A DNA stretch of 64,000 nucleotides from Planctomycetota bacterium (GTDB taxonomy: Bacteria > Planctomycetota > Phycisphaerae > WQYP01), in the NCBI GenBank assembly GCA_021851715.1, contig JAJZCR010000010.1, positions 1 to 64,000 of the forward strand, given 5' to 3'. Positions 8,512-17,437 of this stretch are shown here, one piece after another (the first letter of the stretch is position 1; the number at the start of each line of letters is the position of its first letter). The position numbers and the translations under genes were made by a program. The notes beneath the pieces were generated by a model. That model was given only the letters and a program-made list of their open reading frames with translations. It did not search any database and was not told the DNA's origin.

Positions 8512-8652
8512 TCAACTGCTCGATCGATCCTCGCGAATCTCCGCTGCGCCAGGCGGTACGTCTACCAGGCCCACCCGGACCTGGTCCCCCGGTCGGACGG
8601 CAACCGGCGGCACAGGCGTGTGGAAGCTACGCCGACACATACTCTCGTCCAT
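8512..8652 (-). CDS. Possible small ORF (46 residues) upstream of nusA
   Basis: A 46-residue frame contains a protein-like stretch (VAVRPGDQVRVGLVDVPPG) and ends 84 bases before the terminator stem. An overlapping ORF in another frame (8627-8839, 70 residues) runs into its start, so the two could be remnants of one frameshifted gene or two coupled small genes. No family is recognised and no clear ribosome-binding site is visible. Low confidence. Confidence 0.25.
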   Translation of the reverse strand: MDESMCRRSFHTPVPPVAVRPGDQVRVGLVDVPPGAAEIREDRSSS

Positions 8653-8977
8653 TGACCATCACAGCACCCATGTCAAACTCCAAACACGGCTCAACACATC
8701 CATGCACGAAGAGCCGAAAAATCACACCGATGGCAACCACCCGCCGATCCATAGCCGAAGTATTATACCCGCCCTTCCCGATTTCACAAACTTTACCGCC
8801 AGGGTACGAAGCCGTTTTCCCGATTCTTATCCAGTGCATCCCGAGTCAGGTACTGCCGAGTTTCCAACGCAGCCGGCTGCGGTAAATGGCCGCCCCGACC
8901 TGCGCCGGAACTGGCGTTAAGCCAGCTTTTCCCGGATGATGTTGCTGTTCACGGTGTATACTGGAGGCCGCAGGGCC
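8653..8977. other. Intergenic stretch, no convincing gene
   Basis: Only the weak 70-residue minus-strand ORF noted above is visible, with no recognised family. A short inverted repeat (CTGGC...GCCAG) near 8910-8930 is the only other structure seen. No tRNA or riboswitch could be recognised by eye. Confidence 0.4.
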
Positions 8978-9484
8978 ATGGATACGCGTTCCGGTCGCAA
9001 TTGGTTTTTGCCGCTGCTGCGACCACGAGAATCAGTGGTTTCGCCGGTGCAGATTTGCGCCGTTGACACGGTGCGATTAAGAGCCGGCGACTGTACGGCC
9101 CAGGTGCTGCATCAGTTTTATACCGGCGTGCTGGGGTTGCTGGAAACGGCCATCACCGAAGATCGGATGGTTTATCGTCTCGGTTTGATTGACGTGGAGC
9201 TCTTGCGCTACGCGGAAAGCTATAGCGCTCTGGCGATAACCGCCGATACGCAGCCCTTTCAATATCATGCCTGGAAGCAGCATGCCGGCGCGGAAGTTAG
9301 ACAACGAACCAAGCCGCGGCTCATTGGACAGCTCGGCCTCATTATTCGTAACTTTTCAGATGCCATTGAAAAGATCGGGCCAAATTGTGAAATTCTCCAT
9401 GGCGACACCGGGCGATGCCGATCAGCGGTGCTCCGCGATCCCGCCGGCAACTCTATTTACCTGCTGGAAACCCGCCCATTCTAA
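8978..9484 (+). CDS. VOC (glyoxalase/bleomycin-resistance) fold protein
   Basis: The 168-residue product ends in LRDPAGNSIYLLETRPF, the hallmark last strand of VOC-fold proteins. The earlier segment with HQFYTGVLGLLE near residue 50 matches the first helix of a VOC half. VOC proteins bind a metal and small ligands, and functions range from isomerases to antibiotic binding, so no substrate is proposed. The start was set at the ATG at 8978 because GGAGG at 8963-8967 lies ten bases upstream. An earlier in-frame ATG at 8936 lacks such a site. The gene stands alone, about 80 bases before the nfeD pair. Confidence 0.7.
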   Translation: MDTRSGRNWFLPLLRPRESVVSPVQICAVDTVRLRAGDCTAQVLHQFYTGVLGLLETAITEDRMVYRLGLIDVELLRYAESYSALAITADTQPFQYHAWKQHAGAEVRQRTKPRLIGQLGLIIRNFSDAIEKIGPNCEILHGDTGRCRSAVLRDPAGNSIYLLETRPF

Positions 9485-9518
9485 CGTCGGACACTATCCC
9501 ATAGGAGGACCAGAGCTG

Positions 9519-9547
9519 TTGTAGTGTCAGGCAAAGCAATCTATTAT
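9519..9547 (+). promoter_or_regulatory. Sigma70-like promoter of the nfeD pair
   Basis: TTGTAG at 9519-9524, a 17-base spacer and TATTAT at 9542-9547 give a good housekeeping promoter about 24 bases before the chosen start codon. Confidence 0.6.
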
Positions 9548-9570
9548 CGTTATATCTTTGGGGTTTGGCT

Positions 9571-11244
9571 ATGGGAAATGCATACAGGTTGAAATCGCGA
9601 CTGGATCAGGGCAGGGACGCGGCACTATCGCCGATACTGCTGATGATTTTTATCGCGGCGCTGCTCTGGACCGGTCGCACGGCCTGGGGGCAGGGCTTTG
9701 GCCTGCCTGGAGGTGCCGCCACGCCCATTGAAGCGGCAACGCATAGCAAGGCGGCCATCATCACCATTCATGGCCCGATCGATGCGATCATGGCGGAAAG
9801 CGTCATGCGGCGCGTCAGCGAAGCGGAAAAACGCGGGGCCACGCTGATTATTTTTGATCTCAATTCCACCGGCGGCCTGCTGGGATCGGCGTTGAAGATC
9901 AACCAGTTTATACGGGAAACTTCTACCCCAACGGTGGGGTACATTCACCGGCAGGCCATTGCCGCCGCCGCGCTGGTGGCTGTGGCCTGTCAAAAAATTG
10001 TGATGAGCCGCCACGGTCTGATAGGTGACGGACAGCCGTTTGAAGTGCATGGCCTGCGGGCGAAAGCCATTGCCGACGGAACGGCGGCCCGGCATGCGTC
10101 GCTGGTGGTGAAAAGTCTGCTGGCAAGCGGGCAAAAAAATGGCCTGAGTCCGCTGGTGCTGTTGGGAATGATTGATCCGGGGCTGCAACTGGACGAAGTT
10201 CACAACAGCCTGACCGGCAAGAGCCGGGTGGTTTCCGCAGGCACCAGGCGGAAACTCGTGAATGTGCTGACACACGTGGCCGGCGCGGTCGCGGTACATC
10301 CATGGTCTTTCGTCCGGGAAATCAAAAAAAAAGGCGAATTGCTGACACTGGAATCGAAACAGGCCCGCCGCATCGGATTTTCACAGGCAACCATTACCGG
10401 TGAGGATGATTTACTCGCTCGGCTCAACGTGGTGGGTGCCCAGATACCGGTCCTGCGTTTGAACCTGATGGAAAGATTCGCCCGCTGGCTGGCCGGCCCG
10501 TGGGTCCGTTTCGTACTATTTCTGCTGGTACTGGTGTTCGGTTACCTCGAATTGACCCATCCCGGCACGCTGATTCCGGGAGCGATTGCACTGGTGGCCT
10601 TGATGATGTTGCTGGGAGCACCTTATCTGACCGGTCTGGCGTTGTGGTGGGAAATCGGCCTGATTATTCTGGGCATTGTCATTATCATTGCGGACATTCA
10701 CTTCCTTGGCGGCATCGGTTTGCTGGCGGTGCCGGGCTTTATTCTGATGATCATCGGGTTGGTGGCAAGCTTCATTCCCTCACAGCCGGGGCATACCGGC
10801 TTTCCGCTGATCAACCAGACGTTTTCCGCCCTGCAAACCGGTGTGGCCGTGGTGGTTTTTGGCACGGTCGCAGCGATTGGCATTATTATGATGCTGGTAA
10901 GATACCTGAAATTTGCCCCCGGCCTGCGGCGGCTGCAAATTGAATTGCCAAATGTCCCCAAAATGGCATCGACGGCGCAACCCGGAGTAGGCCAGGGTGA
11001 AGTGCTGTCGCCTGAACCACTGTTTGCGGGGGCTGTGGGATGGGCGGTATCGGAACTGCGCCCGGCGGGCAAGGCGAGTTTCGATGGCCGGCTGTTTAAC
11101 GTCGTGGCCCAGGGTACGTATATTGCCCGTGGGGCCGCGATCGAGGTGCTGCGTATCGGGGAAAATCAAATAGTGGTCCACGAACTGGCGGAACAGGGGC
11201 CTAAAACTTCATCTACAAAGCCGCGTCGGCACAAGGAGCAGTAA
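9571..11244 (+). CDS. NfeD1-type membrane protein with ClpP-like domain
   Basis: The 557-residue product has an N-terminal membrane or signal segment, a ClpP-like domain (about 50-270), four to five membrane helices (about 300-450) and a C-terminal NfeD OB-fold. This is the architecture of long NfeD (NfeD1b) proteins, thought to act with SPFH proteins in membrane organisation or quality control. The catalytic region is altered: where active members have an AASAG-type motif, this one reads AIAAAALVA, with no serine, so peptidase activity is doubtful. The STGGLLGSA motif is retained. Start at ATG 9571, preceded by GGGG, rather than an in-frame TTG at 9565. It is followed within 3 bases by a short NfeD. 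Confidence 0.85.
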   Translation: MGNAYRLKSRLDQGRDAALSPILLMIFIAALLWTGRTAWGQGFGLPGGAATPIEAATHSKAAIITIHGPIDAIMAESVMRRVSEAEKRGATLIIFDLNSTGGLLGSALKINQFIRETSTPTVGYIHRQAIAAAALVAVACQKIVMSRHGLIGDGQPFEVHGLRAKAIADGTAARHASLVVKSLLASGQKNGLSPLVLLGMIDPGLQLDEVHNSLTGKSRVVSAGTRRKLVNVLTHVAGAVAVHPWSFVREIKKKGELLTLESKQARRIGFSQATITGEDDLLARLNVVGAQIPVLRLNLMERFARWLAGPWVRFVLFLLVLVFGYLELTHPGTLIPGAIALVALMMLLGAPYLTGLALWWEIGLIILGIVIIIADIHFLGGIGLLAVPGFILMIIGLVASFIPSQPGHTGFPLINQTFSALQTGVAVVVFGTVAAIGIIMMLVRYLKFAPGLRRLQIELPNVPKMASTAQPGVGQGEVLSPEPLFAGAVGWAVSELRPAGKASFDGRLFNVVAQGTYIARGAAIEVLRIGENQIVVHELAEQGPKTSSTKPRRHKEQ

Positions 11245-11246
11245 GT

Positions 11247-11756
11247 ATGGACTTCGAGTTGTTGATGAGCGCGATACTTTTGTTCACGGGTGCAGTGATC
11301 GTGCTTTTTTCGGAATTATTTATTCCGGCCCATGGCCTGCTGGCGATTCTCTGCGGACTGCTGGCGGTGGCAGGCGTAGCGGTATGTTTTGCCATGGGCA
11401 CGAAAGCCGGATTTGTGGCTACCGTGGGGACGATCGTTCTTGGCCCGTTGGCCCTGACACTGGCGATTAAGTTTTATCCCAACAGCCCGGTAGGCAAGCG
11501 CGTGCTGCTTCAGCCACCCCCAGCCCATACCACCGATGGCCTGGCCCGTGAAACCGCGGACCTGGCGCAATTGCTGGGCCGACGGGGAATTGCGGCCACG
11601 ATCCTGCGGCCCGCGGGCATATGCGAGTTTGACGGCCGGCGCGTCGATTGTCTGAGCGAATCGCAGGTGATAGTCTGCGGGTCGGCGGTGGAAGTCATTC
11701 GAGTGGATGGCGCGCACGTATACGTGCGTTTAGTGACTCCGGCCACTTCGGCCTGA
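11247..11756 (+). CDS. Short NfeD-like membrane protein
   Basis: This 169-residue protein has two to three membrane helices in residues 1-75 and a C-terminal OB-fold-like domain (from about residue 105: GIAATILRPAGICEFDG then VDCLSESQ), the classic NfeD C-terminal pattern. It begins two bases after the long NfeD gene with an AAGGAG site, so the two are translated together and probably form a complex. A flotillin-like SPFH gene, the usual partner, is not in the window downstream. Confidence 0.85.
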   Translation: MDFELLMSAILLFTGAVIVLFSELFIPAHGLLAILCGLLAVAGVAVCFAMGTKAGFVATVGTIVLGPLALTLAIKFYPNSPVGKRVLLQPPPAHTTDGLARETADLAQLLGRRGIAATILRPAGICEFDGRRVDCLSESQVIVCGSAVEVIRVDGAHVYVRLVTPATSA

Positions 11757-11842
11757 ACCGGCATGTACCAACTCCTCTGCGGTGAGCCGGAAAATACCGG
11801 GGCAATTCCGTCCGGACCGAAGCGGTACCGCGGCGAAAAATC

Positions 11843-12661
11843 TTACCGTAACTTTTGGCAGTGACGACAAAATACGGTGGTGCGCCCGGCGACCACCAGC
11901 ATTTTCAGATTATCCCCGCAACGAAAACACGGACGGCCGCTGCGGCCATAAACTCGAAGACTGGCGGCAAAGCCACCCGGCTGCCCGGCCGCATTGCGAT
12001 AGTCGCGCAGGGTGGTGCCGCCGGCAGAGAGTGATTTTTCCAGCACCCGGTGAATGGCCTGGACCAGCCGCCCAATTCGTACCGGGGAAATCCGCCGTAC
12101 CGGCATAAGTGGACTTAACCCGGACATCCAGAGGGCTTCATCCACATAAATGTTACCCAAACCCGCAACATCACGCTGGCCCAGAAGGCGGGCCTTGAGC
12201 CGGCCGCTCGCCGTGCGCCAATGACTTAAATGCGCAGGGGTCAGATTGAGGGCGTCCACGCCGAGCACTCCCTGAATTTCCTCAGCGCAAGCCTGTTCAA
12301 AGGTGGCATAGTACCACACGCCGCCGAACCGCCGCGGATCCCGCATGCGAATTTGCAGCCCTGAATTCAAATCCAGCATGAAATGGGTATGGAGAGGCAC
12401 GGGCAGATGGGATTGAGACCCTTCCAGCCTGCCACTCATGCCCAGATGAAACATCAGTGTCTGACCGTCGTCGCAGCGGCAGAACAGCTTCTTCCCGTGG
12501 CGATGGGTGGCAACAATGGTGCGTCCGTTCAAACGCTCCAGGGGTGCACGCGGCGGGGTGAGATAATTCTGGCGCAGCAACCGCACGCGCAACACCACCG
12601 CTCCGATGATCACCGGCTCCAATGTGCGGCGAACCTCCTCGACCTCCGGAAGCTCAGGCAT
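11843..12661 (-). CDS. mutM: Formamidopyrimidine-DNA glycosylase (MutM/Fpg)
   Basis: MutM removes 8-oxoguanine and other oxidised purines and cleaves the DNA backbone. The 272-residue product begins MPELPEVEEV, giving the catalytic N-terminal proline and Glu. It has the catalytic-loop lysine (HRHGKKLF near residue 55), the helix-two-turn-helix segment with GLGNIYVDEALW near residue 165 and a C-terminal zinc finger CFRCG...CRHC. All key residues are intact. It converges with the nfeD pair and is followed on its own strand by no close gene, so it is probably transcribed alone or with the receiver-domain gene upstream at 13139. Confidence 0.97.
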   Translation of the reverse strand: MPELPEVEEVRRTLEPVIIGAVVLRVRLLRQNYLTPPRAPLERLNGRTIVATHRHGKKLFCRCDDGQTLMFHLGMSGRLEGSQSHLPVPLHTHFMLDLNSGLQIRMRDPRRFGGVWYYATFEQACAEEIQGVLGVDALNLTPAHLSHWRTASGRLKARLLGQRDVAGLGNIYVDEALWMSGLSPLMPVRRISPVRIGRLVQAIHRVLEKSLSAGGTTLRDYRNAAGQPGGFAASLRVYGRSGRPCFRCGDNLKMLVVAGRTTVFCRHCQKLR

Positions 12662-12722
12662 CTTGACCTCCGATGAAAATAAAGAAGCTCACCTGGCGAT
12701 GATGCGCGGCATCCGGCAAAGA

Positions 12723-13139
12723 TCAATGTTGCGGCGAATCCGTCGCAGTTTTAGGAAGGAGAATCTTTTCCAGGGCCCCCATGAGCCGGTCTATTCTGAA
12801 CGGTTTATTGAGGTAATCTTCTACCCCCAGCGACTCGGCGTAAGTTTTGTGCCGCGTACCGAGATTGCCGGTAATCATAATCACATGTGGCTTGGTGCCT
12901 TTGGCTTTGCGAGCCTTGATTCTCTCCAGCACCAAGAATCCACTGCGTTTCGGCAGCATCATGTCCAAAATGACGACGTCCGGGTGTTCACGCTCGCAGA
13001 TTTCCACGGCGGCATTACCATCGCTGGCGGAAAGCAACCGCGCCCCGGTAGTGGAAAGCGCTGCGGTGATGGTGGTAAGCACATCGGCGTCGTCATCCAC
13101 AACCAAAATGGCTGCATCCTTAAACTGATTATCACTCAT
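12723..13139 (-). CDS. Single-domain response regulator
   Basis: The 138-residue protein is a stand-alone CheY-like receiver. The acidic pocket is Asp15-Asp17, the phosphorylation site is Asp59 (VVILDMMLPK), the switch Thr is at 90 (MITG) and the conserved Lys is at 112 (NKPF). No output domain follows. Such proteins act in phosphorelays or by binding a partner. No histidine kinase is encoded nearby, so the partner is unknown. It lies 61 bases before mutM on the same strand. Confidence 0.92.
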   Translation of the reverse strand: MSDNQFKDAAILVVDDDADVLTTITAALSTTGARLLSASDGNAAVEICEREHPDVVILDMMLPKRSGFLVLERIKARKAKGTKPHVIMITGNLGTRHKTYAESLGVEDYLNKPFRIDRLMGALEKILLPKTATDSPQH

Positions 13140-13494
13140 TGGTTGCCCCTTTTTAAAACATCAGGCAGGTGAAAATTCATCGTTCTTTTTAATTTAACCC
13201 AAGTTCAGAAAAATTGCACCACCGCCGGGCTAAATCCTCAGCATCACCGACCCGCGGCCGCCTGACTACAACAACACCCAGCCCGGGCCGCTCCCGGCAG
13301 CTTGGGAAGCACAAAACCCTTATTGGACTAAAAACGTATCAGTCCGCACGCCGACGATTCGCTAACAGTATAGCCGCCTCACGGTGGTATTGGCCAGTGA
13401 ATTGGCAACCACGGGCATTGATCAAAAAAAAACTGGCCGGGTTGGCAAGGTATAACGACCGCTCATGTTGGGTCTCCACAGACATGGGGAAAGC
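13140..13494. other. Intergenic stretch, nothing recognised
   Basis: About 355 bases without a convincing gene. AT-rich runs before the receiver gene (near 13180-13200) may hold its promoter, but no clean hexamer pair was found. I looked for tRNA T-arm motifs and saw none. A plus-strand ORF that crosses this region overlaps the next gene and looks like a shadow. Confidence 0.4.
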
Positions 13495-14385
13495 TCAATG
13501 CCCGTGTCCGCGTGCAGGTTTGACCACGGGTGCTTTCAGCGACAGCACCCACCCGTTGGCCCGCCCAACGGTGCCATCCTCGGCCTTAAGTGCACGGGCT
13601 AGGCATTCATTGGCGGTGCGACCTGCCCCGTATTGGTTGGCCATTAAATGGAAAAGCGCCATAGCCTCCGACGCTTTGCCTGCCAGCAACAACAGGTTGC
13701 CACGGGTCAGGAGGCTCTGGTAGTCTGTAAATGGCTGCAGATCGCGCAGCGCGCGGGCGAAAGGGCGTCCGTGCAGAGGAATGGATGCGAGTACCTCGCA
13801 TGAATGGGCTTTGCCGCCCGGCGGCACGGGTACCGCTCCCGCCACCTGCTGGTTCATAAAATTTTGCACCATTTGCGGATCTTGGGGATAGGCGGCGTTA
13901 AGACACTGGGCCACCAACAGCAAAGCCTGTTGCGTCATGCGCATGGAACAGACATTGAATAAGCCCCGCGCTGCAGTTAAGGCCTGCCTTGGATGCCCGG
14001 CCCGCAGTAGCGCGCGAACCCGAAAATCCATCGCCTGCTGGATAATCCAGATATTGTCGGGAAAATTACGTACCGTCCGCAACGCTAATCTTGCCGCCAG
14101 GTTGTAGTGCCGGCCGCGCATCAATGCCATAGGCCATACCCGCAGCAGCAGCCACCGCATGGGCGGGCCAAGTTCGGGCATTTCCTTTCGTATCTGATCA
14201 AATGCCCGTAAGGCCACCGCCCTGTCGGTGTTGGCCAGTTCTCGTGTTATTTGTTGTCCCCGTGGCGGCTGCGCTCGGACAACGGTGCCGTTTCCCAAGG
14301 CCATCAGCATGATGGCCGCTAAGCCGACCTTTGGCAGCCACAGCCGTGGAAAGGCGGCTACGAATCTATAAACTAAGTTGGTCAT
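13495..14385 (-). CDS. Exported TPR-like helical protein, paralogue 1
   Basis: The 296-residue product has an N-terminal signal or anchor (about residues 18-38 ending near VVRAQ) and a helical, tetratricopeptide-like body. It shares several segments with the gene directly upstream (14382-15542): an N-V-C-[ST]-M-R motif, a QCL motif after a run of QALLLVA, RGNLLLLA, and a C-terminal D-x-T-[VI]-G-x-A-N-x-W-V block. The two are therefore tandem paralogues. The genes overlap by 4 bases (ATGA), so translation is coupled. The function is unknown. A His/Gly tail ends the protein. Confidence 0.75.
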   Translation of the reverse strand: MTNLVYRFVAAFPRLWLPKVGLAAIMLMALGNGTVVRAQPPRGQQITRELANTDRAVALRAFDQIRKEMPELGPPMRWLLLRVWPMALMRGRHYNLAARLALRTVRNFPDNIWIIQQAMDFRVRALLRAGHPRQALTAARGLFNVCSMRMTQQALLLVAQCLNAAYPQDPQMVQNFMNQQVAGAVPVPPGGKAHSCEVLASIPLHGRPFARALRDLQPFTDYQSLLTRGNLLLLAGKASEAMALFHLMANQYGAGRTANECLARALKAEDGTVGRANGWVLSLKAPVVKPARGHGH

Positions 14386-15542
14386 CGTCGCTTTGTTCCA
14401 CGGGCTCTGACTTCATTGACCCATCGATTGGCCGGGCCAATGGTCTTATCAAGCGCCTTTATCGTCCGGGCGATGCCTTCCGCCGCATCTCGCAATTGCC
14501 ACTCACCTTTCGCCACCGCATAAGCCCGATCCCACACCAGCGCCGCCTGATGACAATGGTTGGCCAGCAGAAGTAGATTCCCCCGCTGCATCAAGCTGTA
14601 AAAATCCTCATCGGTTATTCGACCAGCAAAGATGCCATACGGCTGCGGATTCAGCCTTCGCCAGACCGCCGCCATACCATCATTACCCATGGCAACTTTG
14701 CCCCCGGAACCATGCCCATAGCGACGAAAGGCCACCGGTAAGGAACAATGACCTTCGGGCATCGGCGGCACGTACTGTGCGAGGAGCTGCCCGGCTACGA
14801 AATGCCTGGCCGCAACGCCGCCGCCCATCGCACCGGCTTGTAAACACTGTGCGATCAACGCCACTGCCTGGCGGACATCGCGCATGGTACATACATTGTA
14901 CAGCCGCAGGGCATTATTCAGTGCCCGGTTGGGGATCTTGGCCGCAAGCATAACCTGCGTTCGCACCATCAACATAAATTGCACCCAACCGGTATTGGCT
15001 GGATCCAGAAGAATCGTCAAACGAGTCATGCGCAGGGCGGTGCGGTAGTGCCCTGCATGCAGCACGGCAGGCAACAAGGCTCGTTGAATCGGTTGGTAAG
15101 CCTTCCAGCGAACGCGTCTGATCCAGGCCGCAAATTGCTGCATTCCTCGGGCGCGAAGACGGGCATCGGTGCTACATAATGCTTTGAGCAAGCCTGGCAG
15201 CGGCGCATTACCCGCTGAAACAACGCGTACCTGTTTCCACCACCAGGACTCGGCCATCCTTGGCGAATAGCCCGGTAACGAGGCGGTATAAAGCTGCATG
15301 CGTTTGGGGCGACACGGATTATGGTGCCAGGGGATTTGAGCCAGCGCCGGTACGACTGATGGCACTTTTTGCTGCCCCTTGGCCAACCGCCCTGCTGACT
15401 CGGTTCCCACCACACTCAGGAGCCAACTGGCTCCGAACAGCAGCAATCCCAGAAACAGAACCGCGCCGGCGAAGATGCCCACCCGGCGGGCCGCTCGGAC
15501 TCGAACATCTGGCACGTTTGAAGGATATTTATTGCTGGTCAT
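14382..15542 (-). CDS. Membrane-anchored TPR-like protein, paralogue 2
   Basis: The 386-residue product has a short cytoplasmic N-terminus, one membrane helix (about residues 20-43, VGIFAGAVLFLGLLLFG) and a helical extracytoplasmic domain. That domain shares the NVCTMR, QCLQAG, RGNLLLLA and TIGPANRWV motifs with the next gene. I chose the ATG at 15542. A longer frame back to 15782 would overlap the transposase gene and has no protein-like sequence. The two paralogues probably act together at the membrane, but no known family or substrate is recognised. Confidence 0.7.
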   Translation of the reverse strand: MTSNKYPSNVPDVRVRAARRVGIFAGAVLFLGLLLFGASWLLSVVGTESAGRLAKGQQKVPSVVPALAQIPWHHNPCRPKRMQLYTASLPGYSPRMAESWWWKQVRVVSAGNAPLPGLLKALCSTDARLRARGMQQFAAWIRRVRWKAYQPIQRALLPAVLHAGHYRTALRMTRLTILLDPANTGWVQFMLMVRTQVMLAAKIPNRALNNALRLYNVCTMRDVRQAVALIAQCLQAGAMGGGVAARHFVAGQLLAQYVPPMPEGHCSLPVAFRRYGHGSGGKVAMGNDGMAAVWRRLNPQPYGIFAGRITDEDFYSLMQRGNLLLLANHCHQAALVWDRAYAVAKGEWQLRDAAEGIARTIKALDKTIGPANRWVNEVRARGTKRR

Positions 15543-15598
15543 TCGTACCTGCCTGCTCGCGATTACAAAACGCTCGCGTCGCTTGAGCAGCCACCATT

Positions 15599-16273
15599 TT
15601 ATTTTGCTTTTGTAGCCTGCCTGGGCGGACGACCAATGGGGTGAAGCGTCTGCAGGCTCCCGGTCTTCCTGGCCATCGTTGTCACCCAGCGGTCTTCGCC
15701 CAGAGGACGAGATCGTTTCAGACTGGCCACCACGGCATCCCGGTCGGATTTTTTGAGCGATTTGCCGACCAACTTTCGCCAATGTTTTGGACGATCAGCA
15801 GGCCATGGATCCAAGAGTGCAGATGCCACCTTTTTATCGCATCCCAAGCTCGACCAGGGCCAATTCTCCGCCCGCTTCTTCAGTTTGGCTCGCTGTGGAT
15901 TGCTTTCAACATAACGCATCAGGTTGACTAAATGCCGTCCACTTTGCACCGGAAAACTTTTATACCGCCCATGATACAAGCGACCCCTGGTATGAGGATA
16001 TCGCACACGATGGCGCTTGACATGGGTATTGGTAATCCAGGAAAGATAAGCAGAAAGATCGCCGTCACGTCGCGGGCGAACCACCAGGTGCCAATGCGTG
16101 GGCATCAAACAGAATCCGAAGACTTCAATGGATGCCCGCTGCCGGCCGGCCTCCAATATTTCCATAAACATTTCATAGTCCTTCCGCTTACGAAAGACCA
16201 CGCCGCGACCATTGCCGCGATTGGAAATATGATAAATGACGCCGCCCTTGGCAGCCCGTGCAGTTCTAGGCAT
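15599..16273 (-). mobile_element. RAYT (REP-associated tyrosine transposase), Y1_Tnp
   Basis: This 224-residue HUH single-strand transposase has the motif MPTHWHLVV (metal-binding HWH) near residue 56, the VIYHISNRGN N-terminus, the GRYKSFPV segment and the RYVESNPQRA motif with the presumed catalytic tyrosine near 121. RAYTs are usually single-copy domesticated relatives of IS200/IS605 TnpA that act on REP palindromes. No REP-like palindrome or terminal inverted repeat was seen around it. It sits 56 bases before the TPR-like gene on the same strand. The C-terminal 70 residues are basic and may be lineage-specific. Confidence 0.9.
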
Positions 16274-16323
16274 AAAATCAAAGCCTAGCTAAGTTTTGGC
16301 AGACTGTCAATAACATGAATTGC

Positions 16324-17367
16324 TCATGGAACCACCAGAATATCATCGATGCTTTTAGGTTCTTCCCGTCCGGTGAATGGAGGTGTTGAATCTCCCTGCA
16401 CGGTCCAGATATTGTCGTGCTTCGGTCCAACATCTGGTGTTGTCACCCAGCGCACGCTGCCATCGTCACGCAGGATATTTTCGCCTCGCTGGTTATGATT
16501 AAAAGAGTTGGAAGTCTCGCAAACCTGGCGGGCTTGGGCTTGAAACAGCGGATTATAGTCGGCCATAATGACCACATGACCAGCGCTTCCCCAATGGTGA
16601 TGGTAAGGGGCAAGCTGGTCAATATAAGAGTAGCTGATATCGCCTGTAGGCAATCCATGCGACAGATTGGTGCTAAGGCCGAGGAGATGCTGGAGTTGGC
16701 AGCTTGGGCAAATCAGGCGATTCCAGGTAGCAAATTCACCACGAACCAATAATGGCCGTAAATTCGCCAGGTTGCTATGGGCATTGGCCGATCGCGGTTG
16801 ACCCGGAGTATCGGTACGCGGTAACCAGTTGGCATCCGTCGGCGCCGCGATGCGCGGCAACATGCCGGCATCATCGGCGGCATAACCAGAAAACGCACTG
16901 GCCAGTGCGGTAAGATTTTCCGCACAGGCTACGCGGTCCGCCACAAAGCGGGCATGATGAATCCCGGAAATCAAAATCATAAAGAGCAACCCGGCCGCGA
17001 CGCTCATTGCGGCCAAGTCTATTTTCCGCCGATCCCAGCCGATGCGCAATTTCGGAGATCCATGGCCCGCATCCTTACCCCAGGTATTTGCCCCAGCCGA
17101 CGAAAGCTCCCGGGTTAAGGCCATGGTGCGATGCGCCAGCCCGTGTGGAACCTCTGGCTCCCCTACTTGGCCAAGCAGCTTAAAAATTTCGGCCAACCGC
17201 GGGGTGGGAGCATTTTTTGCGCCCTCCTCCGGTGCCGCATTGAGGGCCGGCAAATCTTGACTAAGCCAGCGGTCCACATGGGCTGCTTCCGCTTCCGTTA
17301 AACGGTAATCCTCAAAAGAAAAATTCTTTTGGACGTCAGAATCAGAATGAAATGGATCGTGGGTCAT
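16324..17367 (-). CDS. Anti-sigma-like membrane protein with pilin-like C-terminus
   Basis: The 347-residue protein has an acidic cytoplasmic N-terminus (1-110), one membrane helix (about 117-136) and an extracytoplasmic domain. Near residues 293-310 this domain carries NHNQRGENILRDDGSV, resembling the H..G.N....DG.V segment at the end of planctomycete DUF1559/prepilin-type proteins. Lying 70 bases downstream of an ECF sigma gene, it is probably the cognate anti-sigma factor or signal receptor. No zinc-binding HxxxCxxC motif of ZAS anti-sigma factors is seen, so the inhibitory mode is unclear. The CPSC pair near residue 220 could bind metal or form a disulfide. Confidence 0.7.
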   Translation of the reverse strand: MTHDPFHSDSDVQKNFSFEDYRLTEAEAAHVDRWLSQDLPALNAAPEEGAKNAPTPRLAEIFKLLGQVGEPEVPHGLAHRTMALTRELSSAGANTWGKDAGHGSPKLRIGWDRRKIDLAAMSVAAGLLFMILISGIHHARFVADRVACAENLTALASAFSGYAADDAGMLPRIAAPTDANWLPRTDTPGQPRSANAHSNLANLRPLLVRGEFATWNRLICPSCQLQHLLGLSTNLSHGLPTGDISYSYIDQLAPYHHHWGSAGHVVIMADYNPLFQAQARQVCETSNSFNHNQRGENILRDDGSVRWVTTPDVGPKHDNIWTVQGDSTPPFTGREEPKSIDDILVVP

Positions 17368-17437
17368 GTTGGTTCCATACTCACATCAAACAGATCAACC
17401 AGTCCTTCGCCGTCCGTTACAATATCCACACGCGTGG

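Noticed and set aside
13214-13723. 169-codon plus-strand frame crossing an intergenic region
   Set aside because: Half of it lies opposite the TPR-like gene and the rest is Arg/Ser-rich without pattern.
15543-15782. Longer start for the second TPR-like gene
   Set aside because: It would overlap the transposase gene and adds no signal or family sequence.
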